A stretch of DNA of 64,000 nucleotides from Strigamia acuminata (taxonomy: Eukaryota > Arthropoda > Chilopoda > Geophilomorpha > Linotaeniidae): positions 9,176,001 through 9,240,000 of the forward strand of contig OX442322.1 in the NCBI GenBank assembly GCA_949358305.1. The letters run 5' to 3'. A program made the position numbers and the translations under genes. Numbering within the stretch: the first letter of the stretch is position 1; every line of letters begins with the position of its first letter. The notes under the pieces are model-generated. The model ran no database searches. It saw only the letters and a program-made list of their open reading frames with translations, and had not been told where the DNA came from. Positions 44,686 through 54,482 of this stretch are shown in pieces.

Positions 44686-46037
44686 ATTAATGAAATCGCC
44701 AATAACACGGAGATAAATAGGGGGTGGGCTCGAGGAACGTCGCTGAAACGTGCGACCGCTCGTCGAGTCCTATTCCTGTTCATTGATTCGTCCTTGTCAG
44801 GAAGAAAAGAGTCTTCTTGGCACATCTGGTTCACGTCCAATGATAACCACGAGACGGAATCGAGCGTATTAATCCGGAAATTTTTCTTCGGATTGTTTAA
44901 TTTAAAATTAAACTGTAAATTTGTATTTAAACCAATAAATTCGCGAAATCGTTCGTGAAAATCTCCAATAACAATTTTAGAACATGTAAACAAATGTTCT
45001 TGTCGTGAATTAACTTGTAAAGAAATAAATTTGTCTAATAATAACTCCAAAAATTCGGAGTTAAAGTCGAGTTAAAAAACGAATCTATAATAAATTAGTG
45101 TCATCGGGAAAAAATTCGCAAATAAAATAGCAAATAAAAATAGAAACAACGTTCTATAAATTCTTTCAAAATCCATCCAATAAATTATTCCCATTTCTGG
45201 AATATAAAAAGAAAGCTCGTTTCTTTTGTCTCGTTCGTGTCAATTGTCGTGAGTCATCTTCAAGGAGCGAGGCGACAGTTTGTCTGCTATCGCGTCCTTG
45301 AAGGCAAATAATAGGAGAAAATACAATCGCTCTCGCGATCGTGGATATTAGTATAATAATTATACACTATTTCGAACGCAGAGCGTTCATGTCAAGTATT
45401 AGTCAAGTGTATCTTTAATTCGACCGCACGGAGCTAAATCTCGTGCGGCGATGCCGACTACTACCTGATCGGGTGGAACTACGTTTATGTCCGGGTCCCA
45501 ATTCTCGTCATGATGCTGTATTTCAAGCATTTCCTCGTCCCCTCCTTCCTCATCCATCGTGAGGATTGCGCGTTCAGTCAGACCACGATTAAAAAACTTG
45601 AAAACTTCTCGTAAAATGGATCAAAAACTTGGTTAAAAATGCACTCGCTGTGTATCACGTGCGGACGACGATCAGCTGATTTTAGCGGAAGTCCGGGTGA
45701 AAACGAGGCAATCGTGGTGGGTTCTGGGTAATTTTACTCCAGAACCAGGTGTTTATGACTGTGCGCAACAGCCCGTGCGCATGTTACGCTACGGGGCTCC
45801 TTTGTTTCTACGCCCGTGCGCGATCGCTGCTACGGGGTCTTTTGCACGCGGTATCCGACCCGTGCCGATAATTTTGCTACGGGTCCCGCGTTTCCACGCC
45901 ATCTCGTGACGCGAATTCGACCGATATCCGCTTTGTTGGACTTAGCGAAATTTTCAGAGTCTTGGATTTTGATGGCTAGCGCTGTCGATCGGTCAATTTT
46001 TTTGTTTTTCAGCGTCGCCATCGACTCGTAACGTTTT
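44664..46037 (-). other. Gypsy spacer between pol and ORF3
   Basis: About 1.4 kb. The part near pol (45760-45900) holds three similar GCTACGGG(G)T/C strings in GC-rich sequence; the middle is AT-rich with no long frame. The last 390 bases before ORF3 are open in the ORF3 frame, including a hydrophobic stretch FISVLLAISLIILF coded by the pyrimidine-rich DNA in front of the splice-acceptor-like site. Confidence 0.6.
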
Positions 46038-49000
46038 CTACTCCTTTCCTACGACCTTTCCGTCTTTTATAAACGGATTACTTCCACGGGGCCGCAGGTG
46101 ATGAGTCGAGACAGGTACGATATTTTTTGTTGTTTTTTGTGTCTGTACCTCCTCATTACTGTTTTCTTTTTTATCCGTGTTTTTTGTGTTTGTTTCAGGA
46201 GTTTCTCCTGTTTCCCCCCCGACCAAAATTGGATCCGGAACGGATTCAACTATCTCGTTTACCGGTGGTGAAGGGGCGTCGAAATACTCCTCGTTGTCAC
46301 TTGGCGGTGCTTTTTCCGACTCGCCAGCGAACATATCGACGATTTGGCCGTCAGTTTTTGACTTGACTTGGCCCTTGGCCCACATTTCTTGCGGGAATTC
46401 CGGAATGTACGGAGTTAACTCTCGTACCTGGATCGATTTGTGCTCGGTATTGTCCTCGAGCTTACGTAATTTATACGCGTTACCGCCATGCTTGCCGATG
46501 ATCACATACGGACCGTCTCTTTTGTCGGCCAAGCTGGCGGTGATTCCTCTCGCTGCATTTGAGAGGATGTGTGTGTCCTTCCACACTAAATCATTAATCT
46601 CGAAATTCACGAATTTTCCACCGCTTTTATCTTGTAAAATGCGGTCGCGCATGTTAAAAATGTGCGCCATCATGTGCTTGTACGTGTTGGAGATGGTTTG
46701 CTCCAATTTATACACGTACTCATGTGGTTTCTCGGGGTCCACCACATTTACTGACTCTGCCACTCGTGGGTCCCAAGGCACTCGTAGCTCCCGGGCGAAG
46801 TTGAGGTAGGCCGGAGAAAAATCTCTCGTCCTCGAGACTGTTGTTCGTATGCTGAACGCGATCTCCCTCAAGTATTCATCCCACCTATTGTGGATGTCAG
46901 TGAATATGCTTAGTGCATATTTAATGTCCCTGTTGAGTCGCTCAACGGGATTTGTTCTGGGATTGTAGGTCGAAGTATGTGACGCCACAATCCCGAATTT
47001 CTCACAAAACTTACCCCAAATTTTCGAGATAAATTGGGGTCCGTTGTCGGATATCATTTTACGTGGAAATCCGTAACGTAACGCTACGTCGTAGATACAT
47101 TCAACGATTTTTTCTGCTGAAGGTCTAGCGACGGCGTACAACTCGGGCCAACGAGTCGCCACGTCCATTATAACGATAATGTACGCATTTTTATTTCCCG
47201 TAACGGGTTTTGGGCCCATCACATCGACACTTAAACAATCAAAAGGCGCGTAAGGCCCTAAGAAAATAGTTTCGAATGGTGATTTACTCCTCGGCTTGCA
47301 CGCTTGACATCGCTGACATTGGTGGACAAAAAGAGCAATATCTTTTTTCATCCCTGTCCAGTGAAAAAGCTGTGTAGCACGATAGAGTGTTCTGCTTACT
47401 CCCGCATGGCTCGCAAGCGGGTGCCCGTGTAACAACCACAGCACGCGACCGATTAAGGAAGCAGGTATTACTACCTTTACTGCGGTGTCCGATTCACTCA
47501 AGTCATCTTGGTGGTTTGGGTGATGTTTCACCAAAAGGCCGTCATCCAATAGGTAATCTATGGATTCGTGTGCATAACGACGCTTCTGCCTTCTGGTTAA
47601 GTTGGGCGGATATTTTCCTGTCAGTACGAATCTAGCTCTATCCTGACATTTCTTGTCTAATTTTTGTTGCACAATTATTTCCTCCCTTGTCGGGGGATTG
47701 CTTCGCATTTGCCTGCCGACATGAGCGTGGAAGGCGCTTAGAAGCGGGTCATTTATTCTCCGCTCTAGCTTAAATTCCTTCTTTGCATTTGGGTGATTGT
47801 CAGCAGCTGGTTGGTATAACCGCGTCCAGAATCCACAGAATTTTACATCTGCTGGAGACGCGGTGGGAATTTCATTTATCTTCCTTAAATCCCAACGGTG
47901 ACAACTCGTCGGGCAGTAAATGATGCGGGAATCATCCTCGCCATCATCGTCAGCGTCGATAGGATCTGACACTGGTGCCCTTGATAGAGCGTCAGCCACG
48001 ACGTTATATTTGCCGGGCTTGTATTGAATGGTCAAGTCGCATGCCATCAGTTCTAACTGCCATCTGGCTAGTCGACCGGCTGGCTCTTTTAATTTCATCA
48101 GCCATTGTAACGCTTGATGATCTGTGTGGACTACGAATTTGGTATATTCGAGATAATCTCTGAATTTTCTTATAGCCCACACAACTGCCAAACACTCCAA
48201 CTCTGTGGCGTTGTAATTTTTTTCAGCGCCTTGGAGTTTGCGACTTATAAACATGCACGGCAGGTCTTGTTCGACTCCGTCGCGCACGTGAGTTTGGAGC
48301 AACGCGGCTCCTAACCCAACTCTGCTGGCGTCCGTATGTAATATGAACGGCCGGTTTAAGTCGGGTAGAGGCATTACGCCGACTTCCGTCAGCATCCTCT
48401 TTATCGCATTAAATGCGATGTTGCACTCATTTGACCATACAAATTCGTTTTCATTCTTCAGGAGGTCGGTAACTGGGGCTGCCACTTCAGCTAGACCCGG
48501 TAGCAACCTGCCGAAGAAGTTTATCATTCCCATAAACCGTTGGACACCTTTAACGTCCTCGGGTGGTGGGAAACGATTAATCGCATCGATTTTTTCGGGG
48601 CCAATAGCTAAACCGTTGACTCCAATGCGATAACCCAGGAAGGCAAGCTCCTTTCGGCAGAACTTGCTCTTGCCCGGATGAACGTGTAACCCAGCTTTCG
48701 CCAGCCGGGTGAGCACTTGGTCGATGTGCTCAATGTGCTCTTCGAATGTTTTAGAGGCAATAACTATGTCATCTAGGTATGCCCACACGAACTGATGCAG
48801 GATATCACCCAATACGCTTTCGATTAGTCTCTGAAAGGTACTGGGAGCATTCACTAAACCAAACGGCATGACGTTGAACATCAACCGTCCAATTGGCGAG
48901 TAAAATGCTGTTTTTAGCTTATCCTCTGGCCTCATCTCAACTTGCCAGTATCCCTTCGACAGATCCATCGTCGTAACCCAAGAAAAGGGGCTAAGCTCTC

Positions 49001-50108
49001 TCAAAATGGATTCGATAGACGGCATCTGTATGGGATCTATCTCTGTCACCGCGTTTAATGGGCGGTAATCAATGCATAGGCGTGGGTCCGAGCCCGGGCG
49101 CATCACGAGCACAACTCGCGTCGCGTATTCTCCCTGGGCCTCGGAGACAATGCCACTGTCTAGCATTTCTTGGCACATTTTTTGTACTATTTCACGTTTT
49201 TGCGGGTTCATTCCCTTATACGCAACTCGTATAGGTTTATTATCCGTCAATTTAATTTCGTGAATAGCCCTATTCGTTCGGCCCGGTTTTTTCGACAGGA
49301 TCCCCTCATATTTAAGTAGGACCCTTCGTAGGGCTGCCGCTTCGTTTAATTCTAAAGCGGCGTCGGCGACAAGCGTTTCCACTACATTGTCCCGTTGCAA
49401 TTCTGCTACGAATGCTTTAAAATCGTAGTCTTGAACGAATTTCTTTAGGCCTTTCTCCCACTGTGTCTTGTCGGCCGCTTCTTTGATAAGAGCTGGTGGC
49501 ACGACAATTGCGGGTCTTTCTCTATCATTTCTGATATAATTCCAAGATTTCGTTATTGGATTTGGTTGTATTTCCATTGACGCCATGAGGTCTAAGCCCA
49601 ACAGAAAAATTCTGTCGCACGTGGGCAGGACCAGGAAAGGGTGCTGTTCTACCCCTCCGAGCCACTCCATGGTCAATAATATAACTCCTTTTGGACGCGC
49701 CATTCCGTTGGCGGTTTTTAGACGTACATTTTTATTAACGCCTTTTATCTTATCGGTGAGACCCAATGATGCTACTATGTCTTCGGAAACGAACGAGCGA
49801 TCTGCTCCCGAGTCTAGCAGTCCCATAATTTTTTCGCGTTCTATTGTCATGGGCAGCATACATAGGCGGCTGGTATATTCGACCGCCACGTTGCACATGA
49901 AAACACGAAATTCTTCTGTGTCTTCGACTACTTGAGGTAATTCTTCAAGCAGTAGGTTTGGTTCTTCCGCCTCAGCCTCAGCGTTTGCGGTAATTACCTG
50001 CAAAGCGTTGTTGGCCCTGTCTTGGATCTGGGCGTTAGCTATGTCACTACCCATTTCTTTGACTGGTGGCGGTTTATCGAACCCTTTGTTAAACCCCTTC
50101 TTCTTCAT
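46038..50108 (-). CDS. pol: Gypsy Pol: protease, reverse transcriptase, RNase H, integrase
   Basis: 1356 codons from the first ATG (50108); the frame is open further upstream and is probably entered by -1 frameshift from gag. Protease LLDSGADRSFV (about residue 95). RT with RLCIDYRPLNAV, MDLSKGYWQVEM and catalytic YLDDIVIA (about 442). RNase H ILHTDASRVGLGAALLQ (about 590) and VVHTDHQALQWLM. Integrase zinc finger ending CQRCQACK (about 930); catalytic Asp in SVDVMGP (about 958), Asp in SDNGPQF (about 1022), Glu in NPVERLNR (about 1056); GPY/F-type module RDGPYVI (about 1200). No chromodomain recognised. The domain order is Ty3/gypsy, and no stop or frameshift was seen. Confidence 0.96.
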   Translation of the reverse strand: MKKKGFNKGFDKPPPVKEMGSDIANAQIQDRANNALQVITANAEAEAEEPNLLLEELPQVVEDTEEFRVFMCNVAVEYTSRLCMLPMTIEREKIMGLLDSGADRSFVSEDIVASLGLTDKIKGVNKNVRLKTANGMARPKGVILLTMEWLGGVEQHPFLVLPTCDRIFLLGLDLMASMEIQPNPITKSWNYIRNDRERPAIVVPPALIKEAADKTQWEKGLKKFVQDYDFKAFVAELQRDNVVETLVADAALELNEAAALRRVLLKYEGILSKKPGRTNRAIHEIKLTDNKPIRVAYKGMNPQKREIVQKMCQEMLDSGIVSEAQGEYATRVVLVMRPGSDPRLCIDYRPLNAVTEIDPIQMPSIESILRELSPFSWVTTMDLSKGYWQVEMRPEDKLKTAFYSPIGRLMFNVMPFGLVNAPSTFQRLIESVLGDILHQFVWAYLDDIVIASKTFEEHIEHIDQVLTRLAKAGLHVHPGKSKFCRKELAFLGYRIGVNGLAIGPEKIDAINRFPPPEDVKGVQRFMGMINFFGRLLPGLAEVAAPVTDLLKNENEFVWSNECNIAFNAIKRMLTEVGVMPLPDLNRPFILHTDASRVGLGAALLQTHVRDGVEQDLPCMFISRKLQGAEKNYNATELECLAVVWAIRKFRDYLEYTKFVVHTDHQALQWLMKLKEPAGRLARWQLELMACDLTIQYKPGKYNVVADALSRAPVSDPIDADDDGEDDSRIIYCPTSCHRWDLRKINEIPTASPADVKFCGFWTRLYQPAADNHPNAKKEFKLERRINDPLLSAFHAHVGRQMRSNPPTREEIIVQQKLDKKCQDRARFVLTGKYPPNLTRRQKRRYAHESIDYLLDDGLLVKHHPNHQDDLSESDTAVKVVIPASLIGRVLWLLHGHPLASHAGVSRTLYRATQLFHWTGMKKDIALFVHQCQRCQACKPRSKSPFETIFLGPYAPFDCLSVDVMGPKPVTGNKNAYIIVIMDVATRWPELYAVARPSAEKIVECIYDVALRYGFPRKMISDNGPQFISKIWGKFCEKFGIVASHTSTYNPRTNPVERLNRDIKYALSIFTDIHNRWDEYLREIAFSIRTTVSRTRDFSPAYLNFARELRVPWDPRVAESVNVVDPEKPHEYVYKLEQTISNTYKHMMAHIFNMRDRILQDKSGGKFVNFEINDLVWKDTHILSNAARGITASLADKRDGPYVIIGKHGGNAYKLRKLEDNTEHKSIQVRELTPYIPEFPQEMWAKGQVKSKTDGQIVDMFAGESEKAPPSDNEEYFDAPSPPVNEIVESVPDPILVGGETGETPETNTKNTDKKENSNEEVQTQKTTKNIVPVSTHHLRPRGSNPFIKDGKVVGKE

Positions 50109-50113
50109 GAATG

Positions 50114-50177
50114 GCGCAGACGGTCGAGAAGTTATTTCTTCGCCGCCTGCGCTGACTCGTTTTTTGACTCGTTTTTT
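50114..50177 (-). promoter_or_regulatory. Gag-pol -1 frameshift signal: two slippery heptamers plus stem-loop
   Basis: In the gag frame the sense strand reads GCA AAA AAC GAG TCA AAA AAC GAG TCA, giving two in-frame A AAA AAC heptamers (50171-50177 and 50159-50165). Six nt after the second, GCGCAGGCGG (50143-50152) pairs with CCGTCTGCGC (50114-50123): ten bp with one G-U. An inner GAAG/CTTC stem is possible and the gag stop TAA sits in the loop. The -1 frame is open from the heptamers into pol. Confidence 0.85.
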
Positions 50178-53100
50178 GCCATGGCGAGTTTAATCTCTGC
50201 CATCTGCTTCATTATCGCGTCAAACTTAGCGTCTTCTTTCGCTGTTCTTGGGCACTCATTGGAATAGTGACCCGGTTGGTTACACTTAAAACAACGAATA
50301 TTTGATTTGTCTCTTGGGGCTTCAATCGATTTCTTTTTTTCAGGGTCTACTTTCGACGGTGGCGTGTAATTTTTTCGAAAATACTTCGGAATTCGGCCGG
50401 CATTTGGTTTTAACCTGGCGCGAAATTCTTCTACCGCTCTATCTCGATGGATGAGATGTACTAGCGGTCCTTCCTCATCGCAACCCGTTGATAAGGTATC
50501 GCGATAGCTTCGTATTTCTTCGTCCGTCGAATAATCGTCTTTTTCTTCTTTTTCGTCTGATTTTCCGACATTTTGTTCGGCTTCCTCCCCCTCCTTGACC
50601 TCCTCCAGTGTCGCTTGCATGGCTGACGCTGTCGGTGCCTTTTTAGGGGCGGCCAATGGGTTGGAAGGCAGCGTGGATGTCAGTTTATTTTTTATTTGTA
50701 AACCAACGCTAGCTTCTGCCAGCTCCATTATACCGCTAAGATATTCAGTAGGGCGCATGATTTTGTCTGTCGCCCCATATCTTTCCGCACTCAACTTGAG
50801 ACGTTTAGCGGTTGCTGCTTTCTCCGCTTCTGGTAAAGCGGAATAATATCTCTTCTCGATATCTATCGTGTTCTCGAACAGGAAGGCGCTCATTTCTTCG
50901 TAGCTGCCTCCTGTCGGTGCCCTTTCTTCAAGTAGCACCCGTTGCGAGTATTCCGACAAACCGCCGAGAAAGAAAAGGTTGAATCCCGTGGCATGAAATT
51001 CCATCGGGGCCTTTTCGAACAACAATCTGGCGCGAATGTCGTAATCCATTATGGTTTCACCAGGCATCTGGCGAAGACCTCGCATCTTTCGGCTCACCTC
51101 TTCGGGTGTCTCGCCGTAGCGCAGGTCGAATCTCATTAAAAAGTCGTCCCAATTGACGCCTTTCAATCCTTGGTACCACTCACGTGCCGAGCCTGTCATT
51201 AGCTCGACAATACCGTGGGTGAGCATGTCTCCTACGGTGGCTTTAGTGGCAGTCTTAATCCGAATTACTTCGTCAAGGAAGCGATCTCCCGCTTTCCATG
51301 ACCCGTCGAAACGGTTCTGAATATAAAATTGCCACCTAATATTCCCGGTAACACTCATGGTGTCACGTCGGGAGACAGCGTATTTTTTCTTTACGCGGTC
51401 ACCAGTGTTACGATTACGATCATTTCGTTTGCTCAGATCGATTCCTTCGGCTTTTAACGAGCCAAGCAGGGCTCTTCCAAGCTCTCCCATCGTATACTGC
51501 CGACCCGTCGAATCGGTAAACGCGCTTTGTCGGGGAAGGTCCTGAAACTCCTCCCGTCGGTGGTCGCTATTTTCCGATCGACGTCGTTTCTCTCTATCGC
51601 GCGGAGAGTTGGATCTCTTCCGGCGATTACTTGACTTATCATTTCGTCTGTCGTCGTTGGACGAGGGGTCGGAGCTGGGGTCGGGAGACGGTGAGCGGCG
51701 TGGCGGGTTGCGCCGTGAAGAGTTTGACTCTTTCCGGCCCCTACGACGGTCGTCACGTTCCCTTTCCCTGCGTTCATCGCGTTCTCTTTCCCTTCGTCTT
51801 TCTCCGGAACCTCTCTCCGAATCGTGATGACTGGGTGCATTCGACTCCAGTTCATCCGACGACGAATCACTGTTTCCGTAGTGATACTGTTGCTGTCCTC
51901 TTTCGCGTTGACGTTCCTCTCGTGACGATGTGCGGTCTTCGGAAGGTTTTCTCGAAGGTCCGTCGTCTTTGAGGATGGGTACCGGCTGTTGCCAGTCGTT
52001 ACCCCGCGGGTCGTCGCGTTGTCGGCTCGTGTGAGTCTGTTCTTCGTTACGACGCGCGTTGTTCGCATTTATTAATCGGTTGATAGCGTTGTTAGTGTTA
52101 TCGTCTAACGCCATCATGCGAGGTCGAACGCGTTGTTCGGTCGAGACTTCCCGTTTGCGTGGAGTGACTGGCACTTCCTTTTTTCGCTCGGGTTTGGGGC
52201 TGACCTTCGGCGTGCGCTTCGGGTCGCCTTCTACGCTCTCGTCGGACAATTCGGACGAGCTAACTTCTGGCTTGCGAACGGATTTTGGTTTGTCTCGTTG
52301 CAGCCTAGTCATGAAAGCTTGTTCAGCTTCTTGTTGAGAACGGAATGCATAACGATGTGCATGTAAGGCTCGATCAACTATTTCGACTTCTTCTGGAGTA
52401 GTCGGAACGCGCTGGGATTTGCCGTACTCGAGAGCTCGCGCTTCTCTTTCCGCCAGCTTCCGCTTTCTCTCGCGGATGGCTTGTCGGGCCTCATTCTCGG
52501 CATCCGCTTCGAATTGAGCGGAGTCTACCATTTGTTGAGCGTATGCGCCTTCAACAACGGTGATTTCCGGGGATAACCTGTGCGCTCTTAAAGCTGCACG
52601 TACGATTTGTAATGTTTCGTACACAGTTATTTTTCCCGTTGGCAGAGTGTATCGTACACCTTCTGCCTGTGCCAACTGCATCGTGTCAACCAATGTGGCC
52701 GAGACGCTGTAAGGCTGGCTCGGAACACGCTCAGTTTTTGACGCATTGGACTTGTGTCCTTCGGACCTGACCGAAGCTGGGCGGCTTTGCGTAATTGGCG
52801 TGTTTAGTGCCGAATTAGCTGTCGTGTTTGAGGCCGTCTTTTGTATCGGAGACGCCGCTTTCGGACTGCCCACCTCGGTGTCGTGCGTTAGACGAGGCGA
52901 TGGGTTACGGGATAAAACCTCGTTTCCGCTCGTCTCGCCGTCACGGTTAGAACGCGGCAGTTTGGAGTGAGATTGCTCTTCACCCCGCTCTGTCTCGTCC
53001 AATCGCTGCCTCGTCTCGGAACGAGACGGGTGCGATGCCTCTGATGCGCTTCTGCGATCGGGTTTAGGCTCGCGCCGTTTTTGCCTCGCTTCGTGCGCTG

Positions 53101-53212
53101 AGGCTTTGGGTAAGGGACCTCCAGATCGCAAATGATAATCGGCGCCTTTACGGCTACCGGCTCTCTTGTTTGCGTCGGAGTCGGAATCCGTTACTCGGAT
53201 ATTGTCTGCCAT
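50132..53212 (-). CDS. gag: Gypsy Gag, 1026 aa, with an RD/RS-rich region
   Basis: Starts at ATG 53212 (MADNIRVTDSDSDANKRAG) in the context CCAAAAATGG, only about 70 nt from the 5' LTR. The first 450 residues are charged and low in order. About 457-540 is an Arg/Asp/Glu/Ser-rich tract (RRERERDERRERERDDRR). The capsid-like retrotransposon Gag domain lies at about 635-720 (LMTGSAREWYQGLKGVNWDD). One zinc knuckle, CFKCNQPGHYSNEC, lies at about 973-986. Gag forms the particle and binds the RNA. It is two to three times the usual length because of the N-terminal extension. It ends 23 nt before the first pol ATG; the -1 frame is open across the join, and a frameshift signal lies just before the stop. 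Confidence 0.93.
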   Translation of the reverse strand: MADNIRVTDSDSDANKRAGSRKGADYHLRSGGPLPKASAHEARQKRREPKPDRRSASEASHPSRSETRQRLDETERGEEQSHSKLPRSNRDGETSGNEVLSRNPSPRLTHDTEVGSPKAASPIQKTASNTTANSALNTPITQSRPASVRSEGHKSNASKTERVPSQPYSVSATLVDTMQLAQAEGVRYTLPTGKITVYETLQIVRAALRAHRLSPEITVVEGAYAQQMVDSAQFEADAENEARQAIRERKRKLAEREARALEYGKSQRVPTTPEEVEIVDRALHAHRYAFRSQQEAEQAFMTRLQRDKPKSVRKPEVSSSELSDESVEGDPKRTPKVSPKPERKKEVPVTPRKREVSTEQRVRPRMMALDDNTNNAINRLINANNARRNEEQTHTSRQRDDPRGNDWQQPVPILKDDGPSRKPSEDRTSSREERQRERGQQQYHYGNSDSSSDELESNAPSHHDSERGSGERRRERERDERRERERDDRRRGRKESNSSRRNPPRRSPSPDPSSDPSSNDDRRNDKSSNRRKRSNSPRDREKRRRSENSDHRREEFQDLPRQSAFTDSTGRQYTMGELGRALLGSLKAEGIDLSKRNDRNRNTGDRVKKKYAVSRRDTMSVTGNIRWQFYIQNRFDGSWKAGDRFLDEVIRIKTATKATVGDMLTHGIVELMTGSAREWYQGLKGVNWDDFLMRFDLRYGETPEEVSRKMRGLRQMPGETIMDYDIRARLLFEKAPMEFHATGFNLFFLGGLSEYSQRVLLEERAPTGGSYEEMSAFLFENTIDIEKRYYSALPEAEKAATAKRLKLSAERYGATDKIMRPTEYLSGIMELAEASVGLQIKNKLTSTLPSNPLAAPKKAPTASAMQATLEEVKEGEEAEQNVGKSDEKEEKDDYSTDEEIRSYRDTLSTGCDEEGPLVHLIHRDRAVEEFRARLKPNAGRIPKYFRKNYTPPSKVDPEKKKSIEAPRDKSNIRCFKCNQPGHYSNECPRTAKEDAKFDAIMKQMAEIKLAMAKNESKNESAQAAKK

Positions 53213-53258
53213 TTTTGGGTATGAAAATGATCTCAAGTTCTATTCGAGTCGTTTAAAT

Positions 53259-53278
53259 CGATCCCGGACAGGCCCCCA
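53259..53278 (-). promoter_or_regulatory. Primer-binding site of gypsy, tRNA-Pro-like
   Basis: The sense strand reads TGGGGGCCTGTCCGGGATCG, 2 nt after the LTR. It resembles the tRNA-Pro complement used by some retroviruses (TGGGGGCTCGTCCGGGAT) with two differences. The tRNA identity is a moderate guess. Confidence 0.65.
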
Positions 53279-53280
53279 CG

Positions 53281-54276
53281 TGTCGCGCTCAACTCGGTCT
53301 GTCGCTAATACGTGGTATGAGTCACTCTCTAATCTCGCAATACTGCTTTACTCAAGCGGTTACCCAAATAATGTAACACGGCAAGACAATGTAAAAGGTA
53401 AATATAATAAATGTATTTATTATACGGGAATATACAGTTAAAAGGGAATAAAATATGTAAGGGAATAAAAAGGTAAAAGGAAAGGGGTGTGAAGTTGGCG
53501 GGAAACTGGTCGAGGTCGTCCTTTGTCGCTGTGGATCCAAGATGGCGTCCGCGTGGCAACGTGGTGTCGTCTTGGGCCGGCGTGGCAATGAATGGCGTCC
53601 TCGTCTCACGTTTCTCGTTCGGTCCTTCGGGCTCACGCTGGTCGGGCGCGAGTGAATGCCTGAAAGGTCTTACTTCTGGTCTGTTGTCTAGGTTTAGGGT
53701 TTTTTGTAGGTGTCCGGCGATCACACAGCGGCGGACGCTTGGTGGTTCCCGGCGATACACACAGCGGCGGGAACGCTCGTCGTGGTTACTGCAATTTAGG
53801 CTTGTGCGACCGTTTGTCTGCACAACTCGCTAAATTGGAGTAGGTTTACTATTTCTAGCTGGCTTGCTAAAATAGTGTGGTAATCTTGTTTCGCAGGTTA
53901 CTCTGCGGAGGTTAACACAAATCAATCGTACTCACGTTGAAAGTCCCTTGTCCTAGGTCACTCCTGAAGTCTTTGTACTTAGGCTTGATCGTTTTAGGAC
54001 GTTTGGCTTTTACGTGTATCTTGGTTGATTTTTGTGTTGGTTCTGCCCGCTCAGTGCAAGGCGAATTCCTTTGCACAAAGCGGGGGGTGACAGGTGACTA
54101 AAGCCACCCAATAGTGGAGAAGACGAATCTCCCCCACTCCCCCAGGGCAGACGCCCGTCCATTGACTGGATGTCAATGCTCTGAGGGAAGGGAGGCGCGC
54201 GTGCGACTCCCCTTCTTTACCCGTATGTAGGCCACGAGAGAAACTCTTCGTGCCCCACCCCAGTCGGGTCACCACA
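53281..54276 (-). repeat. 5' LTR of gypsy
   Basis: 996 bp; in sense orientation TGTGGTGACCC...GCGCGACA. Followed on the plus strand by the TSD AGAT. Confidence 0.95.
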
Positions 54277-54280
54277 AGAT

Positions 54281-54447
54281 CAACCAGTACTGAGAAATTC
54301 ACTCAAACTAACTCAAAGAAGACTTATATTCAGATAAGTGCCTAATTAAATTCCCAATCTAAGATAAATATTAAAAACCCTTTTTAATAATTCCAGATGA
54401 CTAATTTTTAAGACGTTTAGCAACTTTCCTTTATGTTGCTAGCAACA
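54281..54447 (-). repeat. 3' LTR of BEL-TK, second part
   Basis: 167 bp continuing the LTR after the second AGAT (54277-54280). It ends with the palindrome TGTTGCTAGCAACA at 54434-54447. Confidence 0.92.
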
Positions 54448-54472
54448 TAGATTGCCGGCGAAAAGAAAGTGC
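54448..54472 (-). promoter_or_regulatory. Pyrimidine tract and GCCGGCAA motif before the BEL-TK 3' LTR
   Basis: The sense strand reads CTTTCTTTTCGCCGGCAATC then TA directly before the LTR. Variant of the GGCCGG motif of BEL-1, E and LARD-3; no polypurine tract. Confidence 0.5.
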
Positions 54473-54482
54473 GAACAACCCA

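Larger units (their letters stand above)
26904..54276 (-). mobile_element. Ty3/gypsy element with gag, pol and a large third ORF, split by two copia elements
   Basis: LTRs of 996 bp at 26904-27899 and 53281-54276 look identical. TSD AGAT (26900-26903, 54277-54280); the empty site is seen in the other BEL-TK LTR near 59495. Sense orientation is minus: 5' LTR on the right, primer site, gag, pol, ORF3, polypurine tract, 3' LTR. Own length without the copia insertions is about 13.5 kb, very long for the family. Gag and pol are intact, so it was probably autonomous. Copia-1 and Copia-2 both sit in ORF3. Confidence 0.95.

Noticed and set aside
27939-45050. Gypsy ORF3 as an envelope gene
   Set aside because: The main body shows no signal peptide, cysteine pattern, furin-like site or C-terminal membrane anchor. 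The only hydrophobic stretch lies upstream and coincides with a splice-acceptor pyrimidine tract.
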